A stretch of DNA of 64,000 bases from CAIWHR01 sp963713275 (GCA_963713275.1 CAVQLG010000013.1:62001-126000), one strand, 5' to 3'; numbered from the stretch's first letter, positions 19,088-28,592 are shown. Translations and numbers: made by a program. Notes: generated by a model from the sequence alone, not told the origin.

Positions 19088-20283
19088 GGCCCGCCGTGCG
19101 GTCCCCGCAGCGCCGACGAATCTGCCGCCTGCGACTCGCCGCGGTGCTCGCCGGCGCGCTGCTCGCCGGTTGTTCCACGTCGTGGCTTCCGACGATTCCG
19201 CCGCCTTCTTTCGGTTGGCTCTTCGGGGCAAGCAAGAAGCCGGGACCCCTGCCGGACTTCAAGAACACGGCACCCGCGCAAACGGCCTGGCAGGTCCCGA
19301 TCGGCAAGTCGCGCCCCGGGTTCGCGCCGGATTCCGTCGGCGACGCGGTCTACGTCGCGGCGCCGGACGGGACGCTCGCGCGCGTCGACGCTGCCAGCGG
19401 ACGCAGCATCTGGCGCGTCAGCGTCGGCAAGGAGCTGTCCGCGGGCGTGGGGGCCGACGCCGCGGTCGTCGTCGTCGGGACCGACAAAGGCGAGGTGCTC
19501 GCCTACGATCCCGAAGGCAAGCCACGCTGGCAGGCGAAGGTGAGCAGCGAGGTCGTGAGCCCACCGGACGTCGCCGAGGGCATCGTCGCCGTCTGGTCGG
19601 GCGACGGTCGGGTCTACGGCCTCGGCGCGGACGACGGCACGAGAAAGTGGGTCTACCAGCGCGTCAACCCGCCGCTGACGGTGCGCAATTACGCCGGGGG
19701 CACCACCCGCCGGGGCGGCCTGTTCGCAGGAACGCCGGGCGGCAAGCTGCTGGCGATGGACCAGGCGACGGGCAACCTCGGCTGGGAGGGCAACGTCGCG
19801 ACCCCCAAGGGCGCGACCGAACTCGAACGGATCACCGACATCACGAGCCTGCCGATCGTGCTCGAGCGGCAAGTCTGCGCCGTCGCGTACCAGGGCCGCG
19901 TCGCCTGCTTCGACGCCTCGCGCGGCACGCTGCTGTGGTCGCGCGACATCTCGAGCCTCGAAGGACTCACGGCCGACGCGCGCACCGTCTACGTGACCGA
20001 CGACAAGAGCAACCTCCACGCGCTCGACCGCTCGACCGGCGCCTCGATCTGGAAACAGGACAAGCTCGGCAAGCGCCACATTGGCGGCCCGGTGCTGGTC
20101 GGCGACTACGTGGGCGTCGTCGATATCGAGGGCTACCTGCACCTCATGGACCGTAACGACGGCAGCCTGGTGGGCCGGCACGCGACCGACGGCTCGCCTG
20201 CCGCCTCGCAGCCGGTTGCGCTCGGAGAGCGGGCGCTCTGGCAAAGCCAGGCCGGGACGCTGTTCGCGGTCTCTGTCCGCTGA
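19084..20283 (+). CDS. bamB: outer membrane protein assembly factor BamB
   Basis: BamB is the beta-propeller lipoprotein of the BAM complex, which inserts beta-barrel proteins into the outer membrane. The 399-residue product has a signal peptide ending in the lipobox LLAGC (Cys near residue 30). Repeated PQQ-like blades follow (e.g. VYVAAPDGTLARVDAASGRSIWR, VLAYDPEGKPRWQ, KLLAMDQATGNLGW, LHALDRSTGASIWK). The ATG overlaps the yfgM stop, giving translational coupling. It ends the block that starts at ndk; the next gene is convergent. Confidence 0.93.
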   Translation: MRPAVRSPQRRRICRLRLAAVLAGALLAGCSTSWLPTIPPPSFGWLFGASKKPGPLPDFKNTAPAQTAWQVPIGKSRPGFAPDSVGDAVYVAAPDGTLARVDAASGRSIWRVSVGKELSAGVGADAAVVVVGTDKGEVLAYDPEGKPRWQAKVSSEVVSPPDVAEGIVAVWSGDGRVYGLGADDGTRKWVYQRVNPPLTVRNYAGGTTRRGGLFAGTPGGKLLAMDQATGNLGWEGNVATPKGATELERITDITSLPIVLERQVCAVAYQGRVACFDASRGTLLWSRDISSLEGLTADARTVYVTDDKSNLHALDRSTGASIWKQDKLGKRHIGGPVLVGDYVGVVDIEGYLHLMDRNDGSLVGRHATDGSPAASQPVALGERALWQSQAGTLFAVSVR

Positions 20284-20361
20284 CCACCGTCCGGCACGAC
20301 GTTCCGGCGGCGGCTCACACCGAGACTCACGACCCGCTCGCGAAGATTCCTTCACAGGCTC

Positions 20362-21144
20362 TCAGCCGTCGCCCGGCAGCCGACCGAAGCCTGGCAGCTT
20401 CAGCGCCGGGGTGTGGACGTCGACGCCGGAAACCAACCCCAACACGTTGATCTCGAAACCCTCCTCGGCCCCGACGAGCACGCCGAGCAGCCCGTACAAC
20501 GAGACCTGCACTCCGGTGCGGCTGGGGGTCGCGCCCACGATCTCGCCAATCGAGGCGTAGTCCTTGCCGATCGCCGTCGGCGGCAAAGCGAGCTTGAGCT
20601 CCGGCAACGCACGCCCCAGATGCGCCAAGAATGTGTTGCTGTTGGGCCCCGGCCAGGCACGGTACGTTGTCGGATAAGGGTAAGCCGCAACGGCGTCCGG
20701 CAGGCGGGCAATGACGGCCGCGGCCGCGGGCCCGCGCAACTCGCGGACGAGGCGCGGCGGATTGCCGTACCACTCGGCGTCCGGCGCCCGTCGCTCGGAG
20801 ATCGAGACGACCGGGCGGCCAGCACCCGCGTACCAGCCGATCACCTCGTAGCGCGTGTAGCCGGCCGCGCCGGCGGGCTTGGCAGCGAGCCAGGTGTGAT
20901 CCGCGAACGCCCCTCGCCAGCCGAAGGTCCGCGCCGCGTAGACCTGCACGATCGCCTCCGGTGCGGCGGCCGGGTCCGGCGCGAGGCCGGTCGACCGATG
21001 CGTCGCGGTCCGCCAGTCGGCGCTCGCGGCGGGGCGCCCCGTCGCCAGCATGAGCAAAGGGCCGGTGAACAGCAGCGCGACGAGCGCCAGCGCGCCCAGC
21101 GCGCGACGCCGCCACCGCCGGCCGGGGGTCCGCGTATCACTCAT
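20362..21144 (-). CDS. DUF3750 family membrane-anchored protein
   Basis: This is a 260-residue protein with one N-terminal span (ALGALALVALLFTGPLLML, residues ~15-34) and a large, probably periplasmic domain. The conserved features of DUF3750 are all here: VQVYAARTFGWRGAFADHTW, YEVIGWYAG, a central YRAWPGPNSNTFLAHL motif and LPPTAIGKDY. The domain ends in a Gly-rich hydrophobic region with LYGLLGVLVGAEEGFEINVLGL. The family has no established function. The ATG at 21142-21144 gives the span a normal position. It is convergent with bamB and stands alone. Confidence 0.8.
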   Translation of the reverse strand: MSDTRTPGRRWRRRALGALALVALLFTGPLLMLATGRPAASADWRTATHRSTGLAPDPAAAPEAIVQVYAARTFGWRGAFADHTWLAAKPAGAAGYTRYEVIGWYAGAGRPVVSISERRAPDAEWYGNPPRLVRELRGPAAAAVIARLPDAVAAYPYPTTYRAWPGPNSNTFLAHLGRALPELKLALPPTAIGKDYASIGEIVGATPSRTGVQVSLYGLLGVLVGAEEGFEINVLGLVSGVDVHTPALKLPGFGRLPGDG

Positions 21145-21337
21145 GCCAGGCGGGCGTCCTGACGGCGACTGCGCCGGCCGTGCTCGCAGGCGCTGCGCGA
21201 AATGCGGTCGTTCATCGGAGGGCTCCTCGCGCGACGAGGGGCGAAGAGTACCACGGCATCCGTCATGCGGCCGACGGCGCCCGCGCCGGCGGCCCGGTGG
21301 CTGCGCCGCGCCTGCATCCGGAGCCACGCCGCCCTCG

Positions 21338-21343
21338 TACAAT
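21338..21343 (+). promoter_or_regulatory. possible -10 element of the Bem46-type hydrolase gene
   Basis: TACAAT lies about 100 bp before the ATG at 21444, in the 299-bp gap between the divergent DUF3750 gene and this one. No -35 is clear. Confidence 0.35.
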
Positions 21344-21443
21344 GGGCGAAGCTCGCAAACGAAGCATGGTGTTCGGGAGCGCGACCCCGGCGCCCCCCCG
21401 TGACACGAGCGCGCGGGATCAACCCCTCTTGAGGAGGCATTGC

Positions 21444-22292
21444 ATGCCCAAGGACCGCCGCGACACAGCCTTCGCCGGAGCGAGCGCTACCCGCCTTGTC
21501 GCGCGCCGGTTCGCGCTCCTGGCCGCATTCCTGCTGCTCGCCTACGGCGGCGTGCTCGTCGCGCTCTACCAGTGGCAGGAAGTGCTGCTGTTCCGCGGGT
21601 CGCGGCTCGCCGCCGACCACCGCTTCGACCTGCCGGGCGTCGTCGAACGCCAGATCCCCGTCGACGGAGCGACGCTGTCCGCGTTGCACCTTCGCCTGCC
21701 CTCGCCCGCCGGCGTGGTGTTCTTCCTGCACGGCAACGGGGGCAATCTCGCCTCCTGGTTCACCGGAACGACGTTCTACCGCCAGGTCAACTTCGACCTG
21801 GTGATGATCGATTACCGCGGCTACGGCAAGAGCACGGGACGAGTCGAGAGCGAAGCCCAGCTGCGCGCCGACGTGCGTGCCGCCTGGGAGGCGGTTGCCC
21901 CGGAATACGCGGGCAAGCGCAAGGTCATCTATGGCCGCTCTCTCGGCACCGGGCCGGCGGCGATGCTCAGCGCCGAGGTCGCGCCCGACCTCACGGTCCT
22001 CGTGTCGCCCTATTGCGCGATGGCCGAGATCGCGCGGCTGCATTACCCCTGGGTGCCGACGGCCCTGCTCCGCTATCCGCTCGACACCTGCGCCAGCATC
22101 GGCCGCATCCCCACCCCGGTCCTGCTGATCCACGGCGAGCAGGATGCGAAGATCCCGATCGAGCAGAGCGAGCGCCTGCTCGCGCGCGCGCCGGGCGCGC
22201 AGCTCCTGCGGATTCCCGCGGCGAGCCACGGCGACGTGCACCGTTTCGATGCCTACGTGCAGGCGCTGGCGGCGCGCCTGCGTGCGCTGTGA
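21444..22292 (+). CDS. alpha/beta hydrolase, Bem46/YfhR-like, membrane-anchored
   Basis: This 282-residue serine hydrolase has an N-terminal membrane segment (residues ~22-44, FALLAAFLLLAYGGVLVALYQW), so the catalytic domain probably sits outside the inner membrane. Visible features are the oxyanion loop HGNGGN, DYRGYGKS, the nucleophile elbow GRSLG (Ser near residue 166), the acid in HGEQDAK and the catalytic His in SHGDVH. This is the layout of the Bem46/ABHD13 subfamily, whose substrates are mostly undefined esters or lipids. A strong GAGGAGG at 21431-21437 fixes the start. It is monocistronic. Confidence 0.85.
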   Translation: MPKDRRDTAFAGASATRLVARRFALLAAFLLLAYGGVLVALYQWQEVLLFRGSRLAADHRFDLPGVVERQIPVDGATLSALHLRLPSPAGVVFFLHGNGGNLASWFTGTTFYRQVNFDLVMIDYRGYGKSTGRVESEAQLRADVRAAWEAVAPEYAGKRKVIYGRSLGTGPAAMLSAEVAPDLTVLVSPYCAMAEIARLHYPWVPTALLRYPLDTCASIGRIPTPVLLIHGEQDAKIPIEQSERLLARAPGAQLLRIPAASHGDVHRFDAYVQALAARLRAL

Positions 22293-22411
22293 CGGCGCGC
22301 TGACGCCGTGCGCGCCCAGGTTTTCCCGTCGCGGGGCGAACGCACCGGGCGCGCCGGCCGATCGCTGCGGTTCGGGCTTGCGCCGCGGCATGCGGCAAGC
22401 GTCGGGCGGGA

Positions 22412-22417
22412 TATACT
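22412..22417 (+). promoter_or_regulatory. possible -10 element of the cupin gene
   Basis: TATACT lies 8 bp before the ATG at 22425. Such a short distance would make a nearly leaderless transcript, so this is a weak candidate. Confidence 0.3.
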
Positions 22418-22424
22418 CCGCGGC

Positions 22425-23109
22425 ATGAAGCCGGTTCGTCAACGTCCGCGGTGACCAGGGCCTCTGGCGTCCCCTCGGCCACGGCGCTCGGGTCAAGATG
22501 CTGCACGACGGACCCGACACGCGCAGCGTGCTGATCGAGCTCGCCCCGGGCGGGACGTTGCCGGCGCACCGCCATCACGAGCACGAGGAGTGCGTCGTGC
22601 TGCGCGGCGAAGCCCGTTTGGGCGAGCTCGTCGTGCGGCAAGGCGACTACCACGTCGCGCCCAAGGGCAGCCGCCACGGGGCCGTCGCGTCGCGCGACGG
22701 TGCGCTTCTCTACCTGCGTGGCGTGCCCATCGGCGATCCCTTGGAAGTCGCCCGCGACCTCGTCAGCGCGTGGGTGCCGGGCAAGGACGTGGCCCCCATC
22801 ACCGTCCGGGCCGACGAAGGGCGGTGGCTGGACCTGTTGCCGGGCGTACGCACCAAGCCGCTGTGGAAGGATGGCCCGGCGCAGTCGATGCTGATCCGGA
22901 TGCAGCCCGGGGCGCGGGTGCCCGGGCATCCTCACGTCATCGACGAGGAATGCCTGATGCTCGAGGGGGAGATGTTCCTGGGCGACACCCTGATGCGCGG
23001 CGGGGACTACCGGCTCGCGCCGGCCGGGACCGACGACGGCGACGTCGTCTCGGACGTCGGTGCATTGTTCTTCGTGCGCGGCGCGATGGAGCACGCGCCG
23101 GCGCCGTAG
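22425..23109 (+). CDS. double-cupin protein of the ChrR anti-sigma cupin type, frameshifted near its start
   Basis: This ~227-residue protein has two beta-barrel cupin domains. The first carries the metal-binding HRHHEHEECVVLRGE motif and the second HPHVIDEECLMLEGE, both with the His/Glu pattern of ChrR-type cupins. ChrR cupins bind zinc and often act as anti-sigma factors, but no ECF sigma factor gene is adjacent and the N-terminal sigma-binding domain is missing. The plausible start MKP at 22425 is one base out of frame with FVNVRGDQGLWRPL. Deleting one G at 22434 joins them. Otherwise the first in-frame start is ATG 22498. It could instead be a small-molecule dioxygenase or a stand-alone sensor. 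Confidence 0.7.
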
Positions 23110-23435
23110 GGCGGCGGGTTTTTGCCCCGGCATTCGGCGAACGATGCCGGGGCCGGTTTCGTTCTCCAGCACGCGCTCGAGGCTCAACAGGGCCGGAAGG
23201 CGCCTGGCGCGCCTCCCCTTTGCGCATGGCGGTCGTCACAACGCGCGGCGGGCGGGCGCGCGGGCGCTTCCGGCCGCACCGGCGACGCTCCGGAAAGCGG
23301 CGGGTCGGCGGCGAACTCGCGTAAACTCCGCGTCGCCCTGCCCTGCCGCAGCCGCGACACGCTCCGGTGCGTGGCCGGCAGGGCCCCGGCGGACGCGGCT
23401 CGACGCGGCCGCCGCCCCCAGACGCAGACCCCACC
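23110..23435. other. 326-bp intergenic gap between the cupin gene and der
   Basis: No gene is seen. The gap opens with a terminator-like hairpin (23124-23153) and contains a possible -10, TAAACT, at 23322-23327 about 110 bp before der. The rest is GC-rich without further signals. Confidence 0.5.
23124..23153 (+). terminator. probable terminator after the cupin gene
   Basis: A 10-bp perfect stem (GCCCCGGCAT and its complement, 10-nt loop) lies 15 bp after the stop and is followed by a T-rich but broken tract. Confidence 0.5.
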
Positions 23436-24827
23436 GTGGCTCACTGGCTTCCCACCATCGTCCTCGTCGGCCGCCCGAACGTCGGGAAATCGACGCTGTT
23501 CAACCGGATCACGCGAACGCGCGCTGCGCTGGTCGCCGACTTGCCGGGCCTCACCCGCGACCGCCACTACGGACGGGCGCGCTTCGGCGACCGCTCGTTC
23601 CTGGTCGTCGACACCGGCGGCTTCGAGCCGGTCGCGAAGGACGGCATCCTGCACGAGATGGCGAAGCAGACGAGGGCCGCGATCGCCGAGTCCGACGTGA
23701 TCGTCTTCCTCGTCGACGCGCGCAGCGGAACGACCGCGCAGGATCGCGACATCGCCGACCTGCTGCGGCGGTCGGAGCGGCCGATCGTCATCGCGGTCAA
23801 CAAGGCGGAGGGGATGCAGTCCGAGCGAGCCGCCGCAGAGTTCTACGAGCTGGGCCTCGGTGAACCCCACCCCATCTCGTCGGCGCACGGCGACAACGTC
23901 GCGGCGCTGGTGGAGGAAGCGTTGTCGCGGCTTCCGCCCGAGGCCGTGCCCGAGGATGCGCCGGCGCAGCCGGATGCCGAGCCGGGCGAGGCGCGGGCCG
24001 CGGGCCCGGTCAAGGTGGCGATCGTCGGTCGCCCCAACGTCGGCAAGTCGACGCTGGTCAACGCGCTGCTGGGCGAGGAGCGGATGATCGCGTTCGACGA
24101 ACCCGGCACCACCCGCGACTCGATCTACGTCGACTTCGAGCGGCACGGCCGACGCTACACGCTGATCGACACCGCCGGCGTCCGGCGCCGCGGCAAGGTG
24201 TTCGAGGCGGTCGAGAAGTTCTCGGTGATCAAGACGATGCAGGCGATCGAGCACGCGAACGTCGTGGTCCTGCTGCTCGACGCACAACAGGGAATCTCCG
24301 AGCAGGACGCGCACCTCGCCGGCTTCATCCTGGAGACCGGCCGCGCGCTCGTCCTCGGCATCAACAAGTGGGACGGCCTGACCGCGCAGCAGCGCGACGA
24401 GGTCAAGCGCGAGGTGGACCGCACGCTGGGCTTCCTGTCGTTCGCGGCGCACCACACCCTCTCGGCCCGGGCGGGAACCGGAATCGCCGCGCTGCTGCGC
24501 TCGGTCGACGCCGCGTACGCCGCGGCGATGTCCCGGCTGCCCACCCCCAAGCTCACCCGGGCGCTGATCGCGGCCGTCGAACGCCAGCAGCCCCCGCGCG
24601 CCGGCGGGGGCAGGCCGAAGCTTCGCTACGCGCACCAGGGCGGGCAGAATCCCCCGCTCATCGTCGTGCACGGCACGGCGCTGGCGCAGGTCCCGGAGTC
24701 CTACCGGCGTTATCTGGAACGTTTCTTCATGGAGACGTTCAAACTGCGCGGAACACCGCTTCGGGTACAATTCAAGTCCGGCGTCAACCCGTATGCGGAC
24801 CCTTCGAACCGCCGCCAGGCCCATTGA
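23436..24827 (+). CDS. der: ribosome biogenesis GTPase Der
   Basis: Der (EngA) is an essential double-GTPase that helps assemble the 50S subunit. The 463-residue protein has two G domains. The first P-loop, GRPNVGKSTLFN, is near residue 13; the second, GRPNVGKSTLVN, near residue 200. Each has its DTGG/DTAG and NK.D motifs (NKAE, NKWD). A KH-like domain (RALIAAVERQQPPRAGGGRPKLRYAHQ) follows. The GTG at 23436 is chosen because the protein then begins right before the first P-loop; upstream sequence in the frame is Pro/Arg-rich and not conserved. hfq follows 102 bp downstream, the usual betaproteobacterial order. Confidence 0.93.
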   Translation: MAHWLPTIVLVGRPNVGKSTLFNRITRTRAALVADLPGLTRDRHYGRARFGDRSFLVVDTGGFEPVAKDGILHEMAKQTRAAIAESDVIVFLVDARSGTTAQDRDIADLLRRSERPIVIAVNKAEGMQSERAAAEFYELGLGEPHPISSAHGDNVAALVEEALSRLPPEAVPEDAPAQPDAEPGEARAAGPVKVAIVGRPNVGKSTLVNALLGEERMIAFDEPGTTRDSIYVDFERHGRRYTLIDTAGVRRRGKVFEAVEKFSVIKTMQAIEHANVVVLLLDAQQGISEQDAHLAGFILETGRALVLGINKWDGLTAQQRDEVKREVDRTLGFLSFAAHHTLSARAGTGIAALLRSVDAAYAAAMSRLPTPKLTRALIAAVERQQPPRAGGGRPKLRYAHQGGQNPPLIVVHGTALAQVPESYRRYLERFFMETFKLRGTPLRVQFKSGVNPYADPSNRRQAH

Positions 24828-24929
24828 AACCCCGAACCGTGCGCCCGATCGTGGGTCGTTGGGGTCCCGGAAGGCCCTGTGGCGGTCCGCCGGCGGCGGC
24901 CCGGCCCACAACAACACGCGGAGCAAGCG

Positions 24930-25178
24930 ATGAGTGCCAAAGGGCAAATGCTACAAGACCCGTTCCTGAACATCCTGCGCAAGGAACACGTGCAGGTGTC
25001 GATCTACCTCGTCAACGGCATCAAGCTCCAGGGGCAGATCGAGTCGTTCGACCAGTACGTCGTCCTGCTCAAGAACACCGTCACGCAGATGGTCTATAAA
25101 CACGCGATCTCGACGGTCGTTCCCTCGCGCGCGGTCTCGATGCCGCAGCACGCGCCCAGCGGCGACACCGAGGGTTGA
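24930..25178 (+). CDS. hfq: RNA chaperone Hfq
   Basis: Hfq is the hexameric Sm-like protein that pairs small RNAs with mRNAs. The 82-residue product begins SAKGQMLQDPFLNILRKE, has the Sm1 region (VQVSIYLVNGIKLQGQIESFDQYVVLLKN) and the diagnostic Sm2 motif YKHAIST. A short acidic tail follows. The ATG at 24930 is the family start; an in-frame GTG at 24879 would add an Arg-rich leader. hflX starts 75 bp downstream, as in most proteobacteria. Confidence 0.97.
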   Translation: MSAKGQMLQDPFLNILRKEHVQVSIYLVNGIKLQGQIESFDQYVVLLKNTVTQMVYKHAISTVVPSRAVSMPQHAPSGDTEG

Positions 25179-25253
25179 TCACCACGGCGCGACACTTGCC
25201 CATCGGCGCGGCAGCGCCGGGTTGCCGGCGCCGGTGCGTCACCGGCGGACGGC

Positions 25254-26387
25254 ATGTTTGAGCGACCCTCCGGCGGAGACCGCGCGCTGCTCGTCTGCCT
25301 GGACCTCGGCCAGGGGGATCCCGAGCAACGCATCGGCGAGCTCGACGCGCTGGCCGTTTCCGCGGGCGCAACCGTGGTCGGGCACGTCACCGGGCGGCGG
25401 CTGCGTCCGGACGCCGCGCTCTTCGCAGGCAAGGGCAAGGTCGAGGAGATCGGAGTCCTCCGCGCGGCGGCCGAAGCCGACCTCGTCATCTTCGACCACG
25501 CGCTCACGGGAGCGCAGCAGCGCAACCTGGAGCGCGCGCTGCAATGCCGCGTGGTCGACCGGGTGAGTCTCATCCTGGACATCTTCGCGCTGCGCGCGCG
25601 CAGCGCCGAGGGCAAGCTGCAGGTCGAACTCGCGCAGGTAAAACACCAGCTCACGCGGCTCGTGGGCGGCTGGACCCACCTCGAGCGGCAGAAGGGCGGC
25701 ATCGGACTGCGGGGCCCGGGCGAAACGCAGCTCGAGACCGACCGCCGCCTGCTCGGCAACCGTGCCCGCGTCCTCAACCACCGGCTCGTCCACGTCGCCC
25801 GCCAGCGCGCCACGCAGAGCCGCACGCGACGGCGCGCTTCGGTGCGCACCGTCGCGCTGGTCGGCTACACCAACGCGGGCAAGTCGACCCTGTTCAACCG
25901 CCTCACGCGCGCCCGCGCCTACGCGGCCGACCAGCTGTTCGCGACGCTCGACACCACGCTGCGCCGCTTCCATGTCCCCGGCGCCGACCCGATCGTGCTC
26001 TCCGACACGGTCGGCTTCATCCGTGACCTGCCCCACGACCTCGTCGCCGCGTTCCGCGCGACGCTGTCCGAGGCCGCCGACGCCGACCTGCTGCTGCACG
26101 TGATCGACGCGAGCCACGGCAACCGTGAAGAGCAGATCGCGGCGGTCGAGACGGTGCTGGCCGAGATTGGCGCCGACCGCGTGCCGCAGGTTCGCGTCTG
26201 GAACAAGATCGATGCGACACGAACCCCCCCAGGCAGCAGCAGAGACGAATCTGGTATGATTTCGGACGTCCGACTGAGCGCTTTGACGGGCGACGGCTGC
26301 GCCGAGTTGCGCGCCGCACTGGCCGAGCGGTTCCCGGCTGAAGTGTCGTTGTCGAACGCTCTCGCCATCCCCACCGTCGACCCCTGA
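25254..26387 (+). CDS. hflX: ribosome-rescue GTPase HflX
   Basis: HflX is a GTPase that binds the 50S subunit and splits stalled or hibernating ribosomes. At 377 residues it shows the N-terminal HflX domain (VVGHVTGRRLRPDAALFAGKGK), the coiled-coil linker with GGWTHLERQKGGIGLRGPGETQLE, and the G domain. The G domain has GYTNAGKSTLFN (P-loop near residue 205), DTVGFIRDLPH and NKID motifs. The start at 25254 is right before the conserved domain. It lies between hfq and hflKC, as in the classic hfl cluster. Confidence 0.93.
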   Translation: MFERPSGGDRALLVCLDLGQGDPEQRIGELDALAVSAGATVVGHVTGRRLRPDAALFAGKGKVEEIGVLRAAAEADLVIFDHALTGAQQRNLERALQCRVVDRVSLILDIFALRARSAEGKLQVELAQVKHQLTRLVGGWTHLERQKGGIGLRGPGETQLETDRRLLGNRARVLNHRLVHVARQRATQSRTRRRASVRTVALVGYTNAGKSTLFNRLTRARAYAADQLFATLDTTLRRFHVPGADPIVLSDTVGFIRDLPHDLVAAFRATLSEAADADLLLHVIDASHGNREEQIAAVETVLAEIGADRVPQVRVWNKIDATRTPPGSSRDESGMISDVRLSALTGDGCAELRAALAERFPAEVSLSNALAIPTVDP

Positions 26388-26442
26388 ACGCGTGCCGGAG
26401 TCCGCGGCGCCCTGATCCCGCTTTTTCGGTAGATTCTCTCTT

Positions 26443-27672
26443 ATGTCGCTCAACGATCCGCAGTGGGGCAAGCGCGGCAGCGGCGGCGGGCCGCCCGATC
26501 TCGACGAGATCCTGCGCAACGTCAATCGCCGCCTGGCCGAGCTCTTCGGACGCCGCCCGGGCGGGGACGGCAACCCCCCGCCTGCGGGGCCGTCCGGTCG
26601 CCGCCTGCGCCTGCCGACGGGCGGGGCCGGCATCCTGGTCGCGCTGGTGTTGGTGGTCTGGCTCGCCAGCGGGTTCTACATCGTCGACGAGGGACGCCGC
26701 GGCGTGGTCACCCGCTTCGGGAAGTACACCGAGACGACGCAGCCCGGCCCGCGCTGGCACCTGCCGTTTCCGGTCGAGGCGGTCGAGCTCGTCGACTTCT
26801 CGCAGGTCAAGACCATCGAGATCGGCTACCGGAACACGCCGAAGAACAAGGTCGAGCGCGAGGCGCTGTCGCTCACCGACGACGAGAACATCATCGACAT
26901 CCAGTTCGCGGTCCAGTACAACCTCAAGAGCGCAGAGGACTACCTGTTCAACGTCCGGCGCCCGGACCAGACGGTCGCCTTCGTCGCCGAGACCGCGATG
27001 CGCGAGGTCATCGGCAAGGCGAAGATGGACTTCGCGCTGTACGAAGGCCGCGAGCAGATCGCCAAGTCGACCGAGAAGCTGATGCAGGAGATGCTGGACC
27101 GCTACGGCACCGGCATCTACGTCCAGAAGGTCACGCTGCAGAACGTGCAGCCGCCCGACAAGGTGCAGGCGGCGTTCGACGACGCGGTGAAGGCGGGGCA
27201 GGACCGCGAGCGCTTCCGCAACGAAGGCCAGGCCTACGCCAACGACGTCGTGCCGCGCGCGCGCGGCAACGCGTCGCGGCTCATCGAGGAGGCGAACGGC
27301 TACCAGGCCGAGGTCGTGCAGAAGGCCGACGGCGACGCGTCGCGCTTCCGCCAGATCCTCGTCGAATACGCCAAGGCGCCCGGCGTCACCCGCGAGCGCC
27401 TCTACCTCGACATGATGCAGTCGGTGGTCGGCAGCTCGAGCAAGGTCCTGGTCGACCAAAAGGCCGGCGGCAACAGCCTGCTCTACCTGCCGCTCGACAA
27501 GCTGATCCAGCAGAGCGCGCCCCCGGTCGCGCCGGCCGCGAGCACGCCTGCCGCGGACCCCTCGGCGGCCCGACCGTCGGTCCCGCCGCCGGCCGAGACC
27601 ACGACGACGCTCGATCCCAACCGCTCGCGCGAGTCGCTGCGCACGCGCGAGCGCGGAGGTGAATCGCGATGA
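26443..27672 (+). CDS. hflK: FtsH protease modulator HflK
   Basis: HflK is an SPFH-family inner-membrane protein that forms a large ring with HflC around the FtsH protease and restrains it. The 409-residue product has a Gly/Pro-rich cytoplasmic N-terminus (MSLNDPQWGKRGSGGGPPDLDE). A membrane span follows at ~60-80 (ILVALVLVVWLASGFYIV), then the SPFH domain (EGRRGVVTRFGKY, through TAMREVIGK) and a helical region rich in Ala/Glu. The C-terminus is Pro/Thr-rich. It overlaps hflC by ATGA, which fits equal amounts of the two partners. Confidence 0.94.
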   Translation: MSLNDPQWGKRGSGGGPPDLDEILRNVNRRLAELFGRRPGGDGNPPPAGPSGRRLRLPTGGAGILVALVLVVWLASGFYIVDEGRRGVVTRFGKYTETTQPGPRWHLPFPVEAVELVDFSQVKTIEIGYRNTPKNKVEREALSLTDDENIIDIQFAVQYNLKSAEDYLFNVRRPDQTVAFVAETAMREVIGKAKMDFALYEGREQIAKSTEKLMQEMLDRYGTGIYVQKVTLQNVQPPDKVQAAFDDAVKAGQDRERFRNEGQAYANDVVPRARGNASRLIEEANGYQAEVVQKADGDASRFRQILVEYAKAPGVTRERLYLDMMQSVVGSSSKVLVDQKAGGNSLLYLPLDKLIQQSAPPVAPAASTPAADPSAARPSVPPPAETTTTLDPNRSRESLRTRERGGESR

Positions 27673-28556
27673 AGTTCACGATGCCGCTGCTCGCGCTCCT
27701 CGTCGCCGTGCTGCTGGTCCTGTCGCAGGCGCTGTACACGGTCGACCAGAAGCAGTACGCGATCCGCTTCCAGCTGGGCGAGATCATCGAGACCCAGCCC
27801 AACGCCGGCCTCTACTTCAAGGTGCCGCTGCTGCAGAACGTCAAGTACTACGACAAGCGCATCCTCACGCTCGACAACCCCGAGCCCGACCGCATCACGA
27901 CCTCGGAGAAGAAGCCGCTGCTCGTCGATTTCGTCGTCCAGTGGCGCATCACCGACGTCAAGCAGTTCTACGTCAGCGTGCAGGGCGACGAGGAGGCGGC
28001 CCGCCGCCGCCTGTCGCAGACCGTGCGCGCCAACCTGGCCGAGGAGTTCAACAAGCGGACCATCCACGACGCGATCTCGGGCGAACGCGACAAGATCATG
28101 GCCACGACGCGGCAGAAGGCCGACCAGGACGCCAAGACGATCGGCGTCGAGATCGTCGACGTGCGGCTGCGCCGCGTCGAGCTGCCGCCCGACGTCACCG
28201 GGCCGGTCTACGCGCGGATGGAGTCCGAGCGGCGACGGGTCGCGAACGAGTTGCGGTCGCTCGGCCAGGCCGAGTCCGAGAAGATCCGCGCCGACGCCGA
28301 CCGGCAGCGGGTGGTCATCCTCGCCGACGCCTACAAGCAGGCCCAGAAGGTCAAGGGCGACGGCGACGCCAAGGCGTCGGCGATCTACGCGCAGGCGTAC
28401 GGCGCGAATCCCGAGTTCTACGCGTTCTACCGCAGCCTCGAGGCGTACCGGGCGACGTTCCGCAACAAGAGCGACGTCTTGGTGCTGGACCCGAACTCCG
28501 AGTTCTTCCGCTATCTCAGGAGCCAGGGCGGGCAGGGATCGAAGCCCGGCAAGTAG
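27669..28556 (+). CDS. hflC: FtsH protease modulator HflC
   Basis: This is the partner of HflK, 295 residues. It has a short N-terminal span (MPLLALLVAVLLVLSQALYTV) and an SPFH domain (DQKQYAIRFQLGEIIETQ through TIHDAISGERDKIM). A helical Ala/Glu stalk follows, with RMESERRRVANELRSLGQAE and YAFYRSLEAYRATFRNKSDVLVL, the typical HflC C-terminus. The ATG at 27669 overlaps the hflK stop. A DUF2065 gene follows after 36 bp. Confidence 0.95.
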   Translation: MKFTMPLLALLVAVLLVLSQALYTVDQKQYAIRFQLGEIIETQPNAGLYFKVPLLQNVKYYDKRILTLDNPEPDRITTSEKKPLLVDFVVQWRITDVKQFYVSVQGDEEAARRRLSQTVRANLAEEFNKRTIHDAISGERDKIMATTRQKADQDAKTIGVEIVDVRLRRVELPPDVTGPVYARMESERRRVANELRSLGQAESEKIRADADRQRVVILADAYKQAQKVKGDGDAKASAIYAQAYGANPEFYAFYRSLEAYRATFRNKSDVLVLDPNSEFFRYLRSQGGQGSKPGK

Positions 28557-28592
28557 CCGGGGGCGCGGCGCGTTCGACGCGAAGGGGATGGG

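Noticed and set aside
26252..26260. Extended -10 sequence TGGTATGAT inside the end of hflX as an hflK promoter
   Set aside because: The match is good, but it lies within coding sequence and has no -35; I could not support it beyond chance.
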